Shown: positions 1 through 5,123 of the stretch, piece by piece
How the letters are laid out: the number at the start of each line of letters is the position of its first letter
Position numbering within the stretch: position 1 is the stretch's first letter
Assembly (NCBI GenBank): GCA_949296785.1
Contig: CASFRQ010000039.1
Span: forward strand, 1-5,835
Direction of reading: 5' to 3'
Origin: an uncultured Alphaproteobacteria bacterium
Lineage (GTDB): Bacteria; Pseudomonadota; Alphaproteobacteria; CASFRQ01; SAAU01
Length of the DNA stretch: 5,835 nucleotides
The notes under the pieces: generated by a model
Told to the model about the DNA's origin: nothing
What the model saw: the letters and a program-made list of their open reading frames with translations, nothing else
Databases searched by the model: none
Program-made: the position numbers and the translations under genes

Positions 1-18
1 GTTTTTTTGAGGTTAAAA

Positions 19-66
19 TTTTTTCCATGATAAATCAAGTTTTTTATCAGTTTTTTGTGGAAAAAA
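19..66. repeat. Nested AT-rich inverted repeat, possible terminator or structured leader
   Basis: Seen in sequence: TTTTTTCCA at 19-27 is the exact reverse complement of TGGAAAAAA at 58-66. Immediately inside it, TGATAAA at 28-34 pairs with TTTATCA at 43-49. The inner stem has an 8-nt loop (35-42), and an 8-nt bulge with a T6 run (50-57) lies between the two right arms. The inner hairpin followed by T51-56 resembles a weak intrinsic terminator on the + strand for a gene to the left. The structure is almost all A/T, so stability is doubtful and composition alone could produce part of it. Confidence 0.3.
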
Positions 67-170
67 AGAAGAAAATAGTCTATGGTGGCTGTAATCTTTC
101 AATGAGCTTTAACCTTTCAACGGGCTTTCGCCCGCCCTTCCGTAATAAAGCCGCAAGACTTGACGAATGA
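27..170 (+). CDS. Doubtful 47-codon ORF upstream of lspA (may be the end of a gene entering from the left)
   Basis: The frame is open from the left edge (position 3) to a TGA at 168-170, with the first ATG at 27 giving 47 residues. I recognise no family. The ATG at 27 has no well-placed Shine-Dalgarno; GAGG at 9-12 is about 14 nt away, which is too far. The C-terminal half contains the hexapeptide repeat NLSMSF / NLSTGF, encoded by an 18-bp tandem repeat, and ends FRNKAARLDE. Its stop overlaps the alternative lspA ATG at 167 (ATGA), a junction common in operons and the main reason to mention it. The AT-rich inverted repeat inside its first half argues for noncoding DNA. It does not resemble the C-terminus of IleS, a frequent lspA neighbour. 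Probably not a gene. Confidence 0.2.
   Translation: MINQVFYQFFVEKKKKIVYGGCNLSMSFNLSTGFRPPFRNKAARLDE
93..128. repeat. Diverged 18-bp tandem repeat (two copies)
   Basis: Copies at 93-110 and 111-128 match at 15 of 18 positions, and all three differences are transitions (T/C, T/C, A/G). The unit contains the core CTTTCAA..G.GCTTT. It lies about 55-90 bp upstream of the lspA start and is in frame with the doubtful short ORF. The right copy runs into the GC hairpin at 121-134. Confidence 0.5.
121..134 (+). other. Small GC hairpin in the lspA upstream region
   Basis: CGGGC-TTTC-GCCCG forms a perfect 5-bp stem with a 4-nt loop. No T-run follows (next bases CCCTTCCG), so it is not a standard intrinsic terminator. 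It could be a structured element of the lspA leader or a leftover terminator stem. Confidence 0.35.
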
Positions 171-171
171 T

Positions 172-177
172 AAGGAG
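172..177 (+). promoter_or_regulatory. Ribosome binding site that decides the lspA start
   Basis: AAGGAG at 172-177 lies 4 nt before the ATG at 182. The other in-frame ATG at 167 has no purine-rich site in front of it and would place this Shine-Dalgarno inside its own coding sequence, so 182 is preferred. Confidence 0.7.
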
Positions 178-181
178 CGCC

Positions 182-676
182 ATGTATTATTTTCTGTTTT
201 TCTGTCTGACTTTGTTTTTGGACCAGCTGACGAAAGTCATCGCCTTAAAAGAGCTTGTCCTCGTTTCCCCCGTTAAGGTTTTCCCTTTTCTGAATTTTGT
301 CCTGGTGTTCAACACGGGGGTCAGCTTTTCCATGTTTTCGTCGGACAGTCCGTATCATCGGTATGTTTTGGCTTTGCTTTCCTCTCTTATCGTTATCGTG
401 ATGCTTGTCTGGTTCTTTAAAGAGCGAAACAAATGGGCTAAATACGCCCTGCTTTTGATTATATCGGGCGCCGTCGGCAATATCATTGACCGCTTGAGAG
501 TAGGCGCGGTCGTTGATTTTATTGACGTGTTCGCCGGAAAATACCATTGGCCGGCGTTTAACCTGGCCGACAGTTTTATCTGTATCGGCGTTGCGCTTCT
601 GCTTTTTTCGTTTTATAAAGAATCCAAAGCGATGAAAGAAAAAAGCCTTTCCGCCCCTTTCAAAAAGGAGAATTAA
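182..676 (+). CDS. lspA: Lipoprotein signal peptidase (signal peptidase II)
   Basis: An inner-membrane aspartyl protease that removes the signal peptide from diacylglyceryl-modified prolipoproteins, acting after Lgt. From ATG 182 the protein has 164 residues, normal for the family. Seen: DQLTK at 14-18, FNTGVSFS at 43-50, GNIIDR at 99-104, VVDFI at 110-114 and PAFNLADS at 124-131. By comparison with characterised LspA proteins the catalytic dyad should be D112 and D130; N44, N100, R104 and N127 are other conserved positions. Hydrophobic stretches near 3-13, 62-79, 88-98 and 132-144 give the expected four membrane segments, followed by a Lys-rich tail. The alternative start at 167 adds MIRSA, which supplies a positive N-terminal residue, but it lacks a ribosome binding site. 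The last codons contain the ribosome binding site of the next gene. Identification is firm; only the start is open. Confidence 0.96.
   Translation: MYYFLFFCLTLFLDQLTKVIALKELVLVSPVKVFPFLNFVLVFNTGVSFSMFSSDSPYHRYVLALLSSLIVIVMLVWFFKERNKWAKYALLLIISGAVGNIIDRLRVGAVVDFIDVFAGKYHWPAFNLADSFICIGVALLLFSFYKESKAMKEKSLSAPFKKEN
665..670 (+). promoter_or_regulatory. Ribosome binding site of the small lipoprotein, inside the lspA 3' end
   Basis: AAGGAG lies within the last lspA codons (Lys-Glu), 7 nt before the ATG at 678. The lspA stop at 674-676 and this ATG are one base apart, so ribosomes finishing lspA can restart here, suggesting translational coupling. Confidence 0.75.
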
Positions 677-677
677 A

Positions 678-920
678 ATGATACTCAAAAAAATCTGCCT
701 GCTGTTTTTTTTCGGCATTTTATCCGTAGCGGGGGCTTGCTCCTCTTCTTACAAAATCAACCCGGACAAAATGACGGCGGAAGAAAAACTGGCTTTGCCG
801 CCGGAGTTTAATCTCCGCCCGCTGGAGAAGAAACAAGCTTTAAGCCCGGCGCCCGAACAAAACGCGGGGAAGGCAAAAGCGGCCGAATCCGCCGAGAAAA
901 ACGCCGAAACAAAAAAGTAA
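678..920 (+). CDS. Small DUF3035-like lipoprotein
   Basis: A predicted 80-residue lipoprotein of unknown function. Seen: two Lys at 4-5, a hydrophobic core at 6-17, and a lipobox Ala-Gly-Ala-Cys at 18-21, with C21 the lipidated residue. Ala at -3 is less usual than Leu but accepted. Ser, not Asp, at +2 favours an outer-membrane destination under the E. coli Lol rule, if that rule applies here. The mature part starts with a short segment containing NPDKMTAEEKLALPPEFNLR (28-47). This recalls the 'PDEF...LPPDF.LRPP' core of alphaproteobacterial DUF3035 proteins, which commonly follow lspA (from memory, not searched). The rest (48-80) is a Lys/Ala/Glu-rich, probably disordered tail. As I recall the family it usually exceeds 100 residues, so this would be a minimal version. 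LspA is the direct upstream neighbour and would process it. Confidence 0.85.
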   Translation: MILKKICLLFFFGILSVAGACSSSYKINPDKMTAEEKLALPPEFNLRPLEKKQALSPAPEQNAGKAKAAESAEKNAETKK

Positions 921-948
921 AAGATCAATATAAACGGAGAACCAAACA

Positions 949-2604
949 ATGCCTCAAGATATGTATGATTTAATCCCGGAAGCTCAGGCCCATTTTGAGC
1001 AGGTCAAAGACATCAATATAAACGACCTGTTTGCCAAGGACGCCAAAAGATTTGAAAAATATTCCTTCCGTCTGGGGGATTTTTTGTTTGACTTTTCAAA
1101 AAACAGGATAACGGACGAAACCCTGCCCGTTCTTTTCAGGTTAGCCAACGCCCGCCATTTGCGCGAATGCATCACCAATATGTTTGAAGGCAAGAAAATC
1201 AACCTGACCGAAAAAAGGCCTGTGCTGCACACCGCTTTGAGAAACAGGGACAATCATCCCGTTTATGTTCAGGAAACAAATATCATGCCGCAGATTAACG
1301 CCGTTTTGGAAAAGATGAAAAACTTTTCAGACGGGGTGCGGTCGGGGCAAATAACCGGCTTTACCGGCAAAAAGTTCACGGATATTGTCAACATCGGCAT
1401 CGGCGGGTCGGATTTGGGGCCGCAAATGACGGTACAGGCGCTTCATAAATACGCCGCCGAGGATATGCACTTTCACTTTATCTCCAATGTGGACGGGACG
1501 CAGACGGTTGAAACTTTAAAAGATTTAAATCCGGAAACGACTTTATTTTTAATCGCCTCCAAAACCTTCACAACCCAGGAAACAATGATGAACGCCCGCT
1601 CCGCCCGCAACTGGTTTATGGAAAAAGTGTGGGATGAAAAGGCCGTCGCCAAACACTTCGTCGCTCTTTCCACCAATACTGAAGAGGTTGTCAAATTCGG
1701 CATCAATCCCGAAAACATGTTTGAATTTTGGGATTTCGTTGGCGGCAGATATTCCGTCTGGTCGGCCATCGGGTTATCCTTAATGCTGGCCATCGGATAC
1801 GATAACTTTGTCCAGTTTTTGGAGGGGGCCTATGAAATGGACACCCATTTCCAAACGGCGCCGTTTGAACAGAATATGCCCGTCATCATGGGGCTCATCG
1901 GTTTTTGGTACTTTTATTTCTTTAAGGCGGAAAGTTACGCCGTCTTGCCGTACGACCAGTATTTAAGCAGATTTCCCGCTTACCTGCAGCAGCTGGATAT
2001 GGAAAGCAACGGCAAGTCCGTCACCAAAACGGGCTTTTTCGTCACCTATCCCACGGGACCGATTGTGTTCGGGGAGCCGGGGACCAACGGCCAGCATTCT
2101 TTTTACCAGTTGCTTCATCAGGGAACGCATCTGATTCCCTGCGATTTTATCGCGGAGGTTTATTCCCTGAACGAGCTGGGAGAGCATCAGGATGTCCTGC
2201 TTTCCAACTTCCTGGCGCAGCCGGAGGCGCTGATGAAAGGAAAATCCGAACAAACCCTGAGAGAAGAAGGCGTGCCGAATTACCTCATCCCCGCCAGAAC
2301 TTTTTCCGGCAACCGGCCGTCCAATTCCATCCTGATTGACAAACTAACGCCGAGAAGCCTGGGAAAACTCATCGCTTTATATGAGCATAAAGTCTTCGTT
2401 CAAGGCATCATGTGGGATGTCAACAGCTTTGACCAATGGGGCGTGGAACTGGGCAAAAAACTGGCCAGCGCCATTTTGCCCGAGCTGAAGGACACTTCCC
2501 TGCCTTTACGTCACGACTCCTCCACCAACGGGCTGATTGACTATGTTCGTAAAAAACGCGAGCAGATGCGCGCGGAACAGGAAAACCAACCGAAGGAAAA
2601 ATAA
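949..2604 (+). CDS. pgi: Glucose-6-phosphate isomerase
   Basis: Cytoplasmic enzyme that interconverts glucose 6-phosphate and fructose 6-phosphate in glycolysis and gluconeogenesis. The 551 residues match the full-length bacterial/eukaryotic Pgi class (E. coli about 549). Seen: the sugar-phosphate loop GIGGSDLG at 150-157; SNVDGTQTVETL and SKTFTTQET in the first SIS domain; family signature DFVGGRYSVWS with R267; MESNGKS with the proposed catalytic base E352; GQHSFYQLLHQGTH with the ring-opening H383; and signature SFDQWGVELGK with K503 near the C-terminus. All expected catalytic residues are present. The last ~15 residues are a charged Gln/Glu/Lys tail. Start ATG 949 has GGAG at 936-939, 9 nt upstream. 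It lies 28 bases after the lipoprotein gene with no terminator between them, suggesting cotranscription with lspA. A second in-frame TAA follows the first after two codons (2611-2613). Confidence 0.97.
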   Translation: MPQDMYDLIPEAQAHFEQVKDININDLFAKDAKRFEKYSFRLGDFLFDFSKNRITDETLPVLFRLANARHLRECITNMFEGKKINLTEKRPVLHTALRNRDNHPVYVQETNIMPQINAVLEKMKNFSDGVRSGQITGFTGKKFTDIVNIGIGGSDLGPQMTVQALHKYAAEDMHFHFISNVDGTQTVETLKDLNPETTLFLIASKTFTTQETMMNARSARNWFMEKVWDEKAVAKHFVALSTNTEEVVKFGINPENMFEFWDFVGGRYSVWSAIGLSLMLAIGYDNFVQFLEGAYEMDTHFQTAPFEQNMPVIMGLIGFWYFYFFKAESYAVLPYDQYLSRFPAYLQQLDMESNGKSVTKTGFFVTYPTGPIVFGEPGTNGQHSFYQLLHQGTHLIPCDFIAEVYSLNELGEHQDVLLSNFLAQPEALMKGKSEQTLREEGVPNYLIPARTFSGNRPSNSILIDKLTPRSLGKLIALYEHKVFVQGIMWDVNSFDQWGVELGKKLASAILPELKDTSLPLRHDSSTNGLIDYVRKKREQMRAEQENQPKEK

Positions 2605-2720
2605 TCAATCTAAAAGAGCCAATCAAGGAATAAAGAAAGAATAAAAAAAGGACAAAGAAAGTCAGGGAAACAAACACCAAACGCGGCCGGTTCTTTTCAA
2701 ACGGCCCCAAAAAGCGCTTT

Positions 2721-2745
2721 CATAAAAAGTAAGTTATGTTTTTTT
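2721..2745 (+). terminator. Weak candidate terminator after pgi
   Basis: CATAA (2721-2725) pairs with TTATG (2734-2738) across an 8-nt loop and is followed at once by seven T (2739-2745). The position and T-run suit a pgi terminator, but the stem is only 5 bp with one G-C pair, so it would be weak at best. It sits 116 nt after the pgi stop. Confidence 0.3.
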
Positions 2746-2778
2746 AACGGTCGTGTTTTCGCCGCAGTTTGTTTCCTC

Positions 2779-2821
2779 CAAAAACCGTTTTTCAATGGCG
2801 ATTTGATAATCAAAAACCGTT
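2779..2821. repeat. 11-bp direct repeat upstream of mutL
   Basis: CAAAAACCGTT occurs at 2779-2789 and 2811-2821, exactly 32 bp apart, close to three helical turns. Its core ACCGTT also occurs inverted at 2746-2751 (AACGGT). The copies flank the GATAAT candidate -10 element, 30-72 bp before the mutL ATG, an arrangement expected of operator half-sites. No known regulator is recognised. Confidence 0.45.
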
Positions 2822-2850
2822 CGGAAAAACAAAATAAAAAAGGATTTTAA

Positions 2851-4881
2851 ATGATAAGATTGCTGCCCTCCCGCATTGTCAATCAAATCGCCGCCGGCGA
2901 AGTGGTGGAACGTCCCTCCTCAGCTTTAAAAGAACTGATGGAAAACGCTTTGGACGCCGGCGCGACGCAAGTGGAGGTAACGCTGATTGACGGCGGGAAA
3001 CAGCTTCTTATCGTCAAAGACAACGGCAAAGGCATGACGGCGGAAGAGCTGTCTGTCGCCGTGGAAAGGCACGCCACCTCCAAGCTGCCGACGGATGATT
3101 TATTCAAAATTGATTTTTTCGGGTTCAGAGGGGAAGCGCTGCCCTCCATCGGGTCTGTCTCCCGCCTAAAAATCATTTCCCGCGCAAAAGGAAGCGATGC
3201 GGCTTTTGCCATAGAAGTCAACGGCGGCGTCAAAAGTGATGTGTTTCCTTCTTCGCTTTCCTCGGGAACACAGGTGGAAATGCGGGATTTGTTCTACGCC
3301 ACACCCGCCCGGCTGAAGTTTTTGAAAAGCAACGCGTCCGAACTTATCGCCGCCAAGGAAATCTTCAACCGCATCGCCTTAACGGCGCCGGATGTCTCCT
3401 TTACCTTGTACGACGATAAAAAACGGGTGTTGTTTTATCCCGCGGCCTCCTCCCTTTTAAACAGGATTAAAGATGTCGTGGACAAGGATTTCATTGAGAA
3501 TACTTTGCCGATTGAAGCTTCCTACGAGGGAATGACTTTAAAAGGGTATATCGGCATTCCGACTTATACAAAAGCCACATCATCCGCCCAATATTTCTTT
3601 GTCAACGGCCGATATATCAAAGACAAACTGTTTCCCGGCGTTTTAAAAGCCGCCTATCAGGGTCTTTTGTTCCAAGGGCGGTTTGCTGTCGCCGTTTTAT
3701 ACTTGACCGTGCCGCAGGAAAAAATTGACGTCAATGTCCACCCGGCTAAAATTGAGGTGCGTTTTCAAAACGAGGCGCCCGTCCGCGGCCTGATTATCGG
3801 GTCTTTAAAACAAGCTCTGGCGCAGGGAGGATTTAAAACCGCCACCACCATCGGCATCGGCGCTTTGGGTTCTTTTGAAAAAGGGGAAATGCCTCCTTTG
3901 CCACGCGACCCGTCTGCAAGAAGACAGATGCCTTCTTACCGCGGAGGCGTTTACGATACCTTTTCGGCGCAAAACCGGGGAGAAAGCGGCCGAACGGCTT
4001 TTTCCTCTTCTTCTTTTTCCGGCGAAAGAGAGGCCGGCCTTTCACAAAACGGCAGCGGTTCAAACGCTTTTTCGTCCCAACCGACGCAAGAACCTTTTAT
4101 CCTGCAGGATTCTTTTTCCGTTCCGGTTCAATGGCGGCAAGAGGAAGAAAGCATATTTGACGGGAAAAGCCCCGCTTCAGACATGCAAGCGCCTGTTCCT
4201 TCTTTTCCGGAAAAAAACAGCGCTGTGCCGCCAGCGCAGGCTTTGCGACAAGACAATGCGACAGAAACGCAGGCTTCGGTTTCCTCTTATACTCCGAATG
4301 TTTTTCCGCCTCTCGGGTTTGCAAAGGCGCAGATACAAAAAACCTATATTGTCGCGCAGACTTTGGACAGCTTGATTATCGTTGATCAGCATGCCGCCCA
4401 CGAACGGTTAACTTACGAAAAATTAAAAGCGGCGTATGAAAGCAAGATTATTTCGCAGTATCTCCTTATTCCGGAAATCGTGGAATTGTCGGCCGATGCC
4501 GTCCATATCCTTCTGGAGCATAAGGAAGAGATGAAAAAACTGGGGTTGTCGTATGACGCTTTCGGGGAAGGCGCCCTCATGGTCCGGGAAGTTCCCGCCC
4601 TTCTGGAACAATTGGATATCCCCGCTTTAATGCGTGATTTGGCAGATGTGTTTATTGAAATGGGCGACTCTTATGTTTTTAAAGAAAAAATGAAAGATAT
4701 TTTGGCACGTATGGCCTGCCACGGCTCAGTCCGCGCCGGAAGAGCCTTAACCATTGAGGAAATGAACGCCCTTTTGCGACAAATGGAGGAAAACGCTTTT
4801 TCCGGACAGTGCATCCACGGTCGCCCGACCTATATTGAATTGAAATTGAAGGATGTTGAAAAATTATTTGGCAGAAGCTGA
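2851..4881 (+). CDS. mutL: DNA mismatch repair protein MutL, endonuclease type
   Basis: A dimeric GHKL ATPase that links mismatch recognition by MutS to strand incision. The 676 residues show: the N-terminal ATPase with QIAAGEVVERP at 12-22, ELMENALDAG at 28-37 (E28 general base and N32 metal ligand by E. coli alignment), DNGKGM at 57-62, RHATSK at 73-78 and signature GFRGEAL at 91-97; a transducer domain ending in DVNVHPAKIEVRF at 293-305, with the conserved K300; a Ser/Pro/Gln-rich linker, about 335-485; and a C-terminal domain from about 487. That domain has the nuclease motif DQHA-x2-E-x4-E (512-523), a QxxLxP clamp-binding-type motif QYLLIP at 536-541, ACHGSVRAG at 622-630 and CIHGRPT at 654-660. 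E. coli MutL lacks the nuclease motif, so this one probably nicks DNA itself, as in bacteria without MutH. Start ATG 2851 has AAGGA 6 nt upstream. Likely transcribed separately from pgi. Confidence 0.97.
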   Translation: MIRLLPSRIVNQIAAGEVVERPSSALKELMENALDAGATQVEVTLIDGGKQLLIVKDNGKGMTAEELSVAVERHATSKLPTDDLFKIDFFGFRGEALPSIGSVSRLKIISRAKGSDAAFAIEVNGGVKSDVFPSSLSSGTQVEMRDLFYATPARLKFLKSNASELIAAKEIFNRIALTAPDVSFTLYDDKKRVLFYPAASSLLNRIKDVVDKDFIENTLPIEASYEGMTLKGYIGIPTYTKATSSAQYFFVNGRYIKDKLFPGVLKAAYQGLLFQGRFAVAVLYLTVPQEKIDVNVHPAKIEVRFQNEAPVRGLIIGSLKQALAQGGFKTATTIGIGALGSFEKGEMPPLPRDPSARRQMPSYRGGVYDTFSAQNRGESGRTAFSSSSFSGEREAGLSQNGSGSNAFSSQPTQEPFILQDSFSVPVQWRQEEESIFDGKSPASDMQAPVPSFPEKNSAVPPAQALRQDNATETQASVSSYTPNVFPPLGFAKAQIQKTYIVAQTLDSLIIVDQHAAHERLTYEKLKAAYESKIISQYLLIPEIVELSADAVHILLEHKEEMKKLGLSYDAFGEGALMVREVPALLEQLDIPALMRDLADVFIEMGDSYVFKEKMKDILARMACHGSVRAGRALTIEEMNALLRQMEENAFSGQCIHGRPTYIELKLKDVEKLFGRS

Positions 4882-4903
4882 CGAAGAAAAAGGGAGCAGC
4901 GCT

Positions 4904-4928
4904 AAAAATTACTAATTTTTCGTTTTTT
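4904..4928 (+). terminator. Candidate mutL terminator (AT-only hairpin plus T-run)
   Basis: AAAAATT (4904-4910) pairs perfectly with AATTTTT (4914-4920) across the 3-nt loop ACT, followed by CG and six T (4923-4928). It starts 22 nt after the mutL stop. The lack of any G-C pair makes the stem weak, but hairpin plus T-tract in the right place is suggestive. The symmetric stem could also act on the other strand. Confidence 0.4.
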
Positions 4929-5079
4929 CCGTCCTGGCAGGCTTCCCGTATAATTTCGGGTATTCCCGATAAGCCTTCGCCCCATGCTCCGGACCGTTAC
5001 AAACGACATCTTCCGTTTTTTCATAAAAGAGGCGGACAAGGTTTAAGAAAACAAGAAATTCCGTCTCAGTTCCGATTGA
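4912..5079 (-). pseudogene. Possible 3' remnant of an unidentified gene, antisense in the mutL-HAD spacer
   Basis: On the - strand a frame without stops runs from about the HAD leader to a TAG at 4914-4912. The last 55 codons read like protein rather than random translation: TETEFLVFLNLVRLFYEKTE, then DVVCNGPEHGAKAYREYPKL, then a basic YGKPARTEKTKN end. There is no ATG, GTG or TTG in frame back to the preceding stop inside the HAD gene start, and the frame dissolves into homopolymeric A/T at its 5' side. This fits a gene that lost its 5' end. I do not recognise the family. A 55-67 codon open stretch can also arise by chance, so the call rests mainly on its protein-like composition. Confidence 0.3.
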
Positions 5080-5111
5080 AAGACAAGAGTATAAATAATA
5101 AAAAACAAAAA

Positions 5112-5116
5112 AAGGA
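5112..5116 (+). promoter_or_regulatory. Ribosome binding site that decides the HAD gene start
   Basis: AAGGA at 5112-5116 lies 7 nt before the ATG at 5124. The longer in-frame TTG start at 5076 would add 16 mostly Lys/Asn residues ahead of the conserved MIKAVIFD start and has no Shine-Dalgarno, so it is rejected. Confidence 0.8.
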
Positions 5117-5123
5117 AATAAAA

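Larger units (their letters stand above)
2605..2850 (+). other. Intergenic spacer between pgi and mutL
   Basis: The 246 bases carry a purine-rich stretch (about 2614-2670), a possible 5-bp GC stem GGCCG/CGGCC (2685-2689 with 2702-2706) lacking a T-run, a 10-bp palindrome AAAGCGCTTT at 2711-2720, a weak terminator-like hairpin at 2721-2745, and the direct repeat described separately. GATAAT at 2805-2810 is a possible -10 element for mutL, but no convincing -35 lies 16-18 bp ahead of it. The mutL ribosome binding site is AAGGA at 2840-2844, 6 nt before the ATG. I see no supportable gene on either strand. Confidence 0.6.
4882..5123. other. Intergenic spacer between mutL and the HAD gene
   Basis: The 242 bases hold an AT-only terminator-like hairpin (4904-4928), an antisense stop-free frame (4912-5079) and an A-rich leader for the HAD gene. 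Promoter-like pieces on the + strand are a perfect TATAAT at 4949-4954, without a good -35, and TATAAA at 5090-5095. TTGAAA at 5076-5081 resembles a -35 box but is only 8 bp from TATAAA. None is convincing as a complete promoter. CCCG at 4945-4948 can pair with CGGG at 4957-4960 around the TATAAT. Confidence 0.55.

Noticed and set aside
245..718. 157-codon - strand ORF opposite lspA
   Set aside because: It is the antisense shadow of lspA, which has all its family motifs.
924..1024. 13-bp direct repeat ATCAATATAAACG at 924-936 and 1012-1024
   Set aside because: One copy is in the pgi leader and one in coding sequence; an AT-rich 13-mer recurring once in about 5.8 kb is within chance expectation.
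2685..2706. GGCCG/CGGCC stem as pgi terminator
   Set aside because: No T-run follows on either strand and the loop is 12 nt.
2420..2710. - strand ORF whose first part looks like a membrane segment (Phe/Leu/Val/Ser-rich)
   Set aside because: It begins with TTG without a ribosome binding site, and most of it is antisense to the conserved end of pgi. The hydrophobic start follows from the purine-rich + strand at 2614-2670.
2614..2850. 78-codon stop-free run in the pgi frame, ending in a TAA that abuts the mutL ATG
   Set aside because: No ATG or GTG and no plausible start in frame; the only TTG is 15 codons from the end. The translation is not protein-like at its Lys/Arg/Gln-rich start, and the run crosses the T7 tract and repeats.
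3875..4375. 166-codon + strand ORF inside mutL
   Set aside because: It lies in the low-complexity MutL linker in another frame, is Arg/Lys/Leu-rich with no recognisable domain, and has no support apart from length; noted in findings only as a test.
4949..4954. Perfect TATAAT as a HAD gene promoter
   Set aside because: No -35 element at 16-18 bp, and it is about 170 nt upstream of the start; a single hexamer match is expected by chance in this composition.
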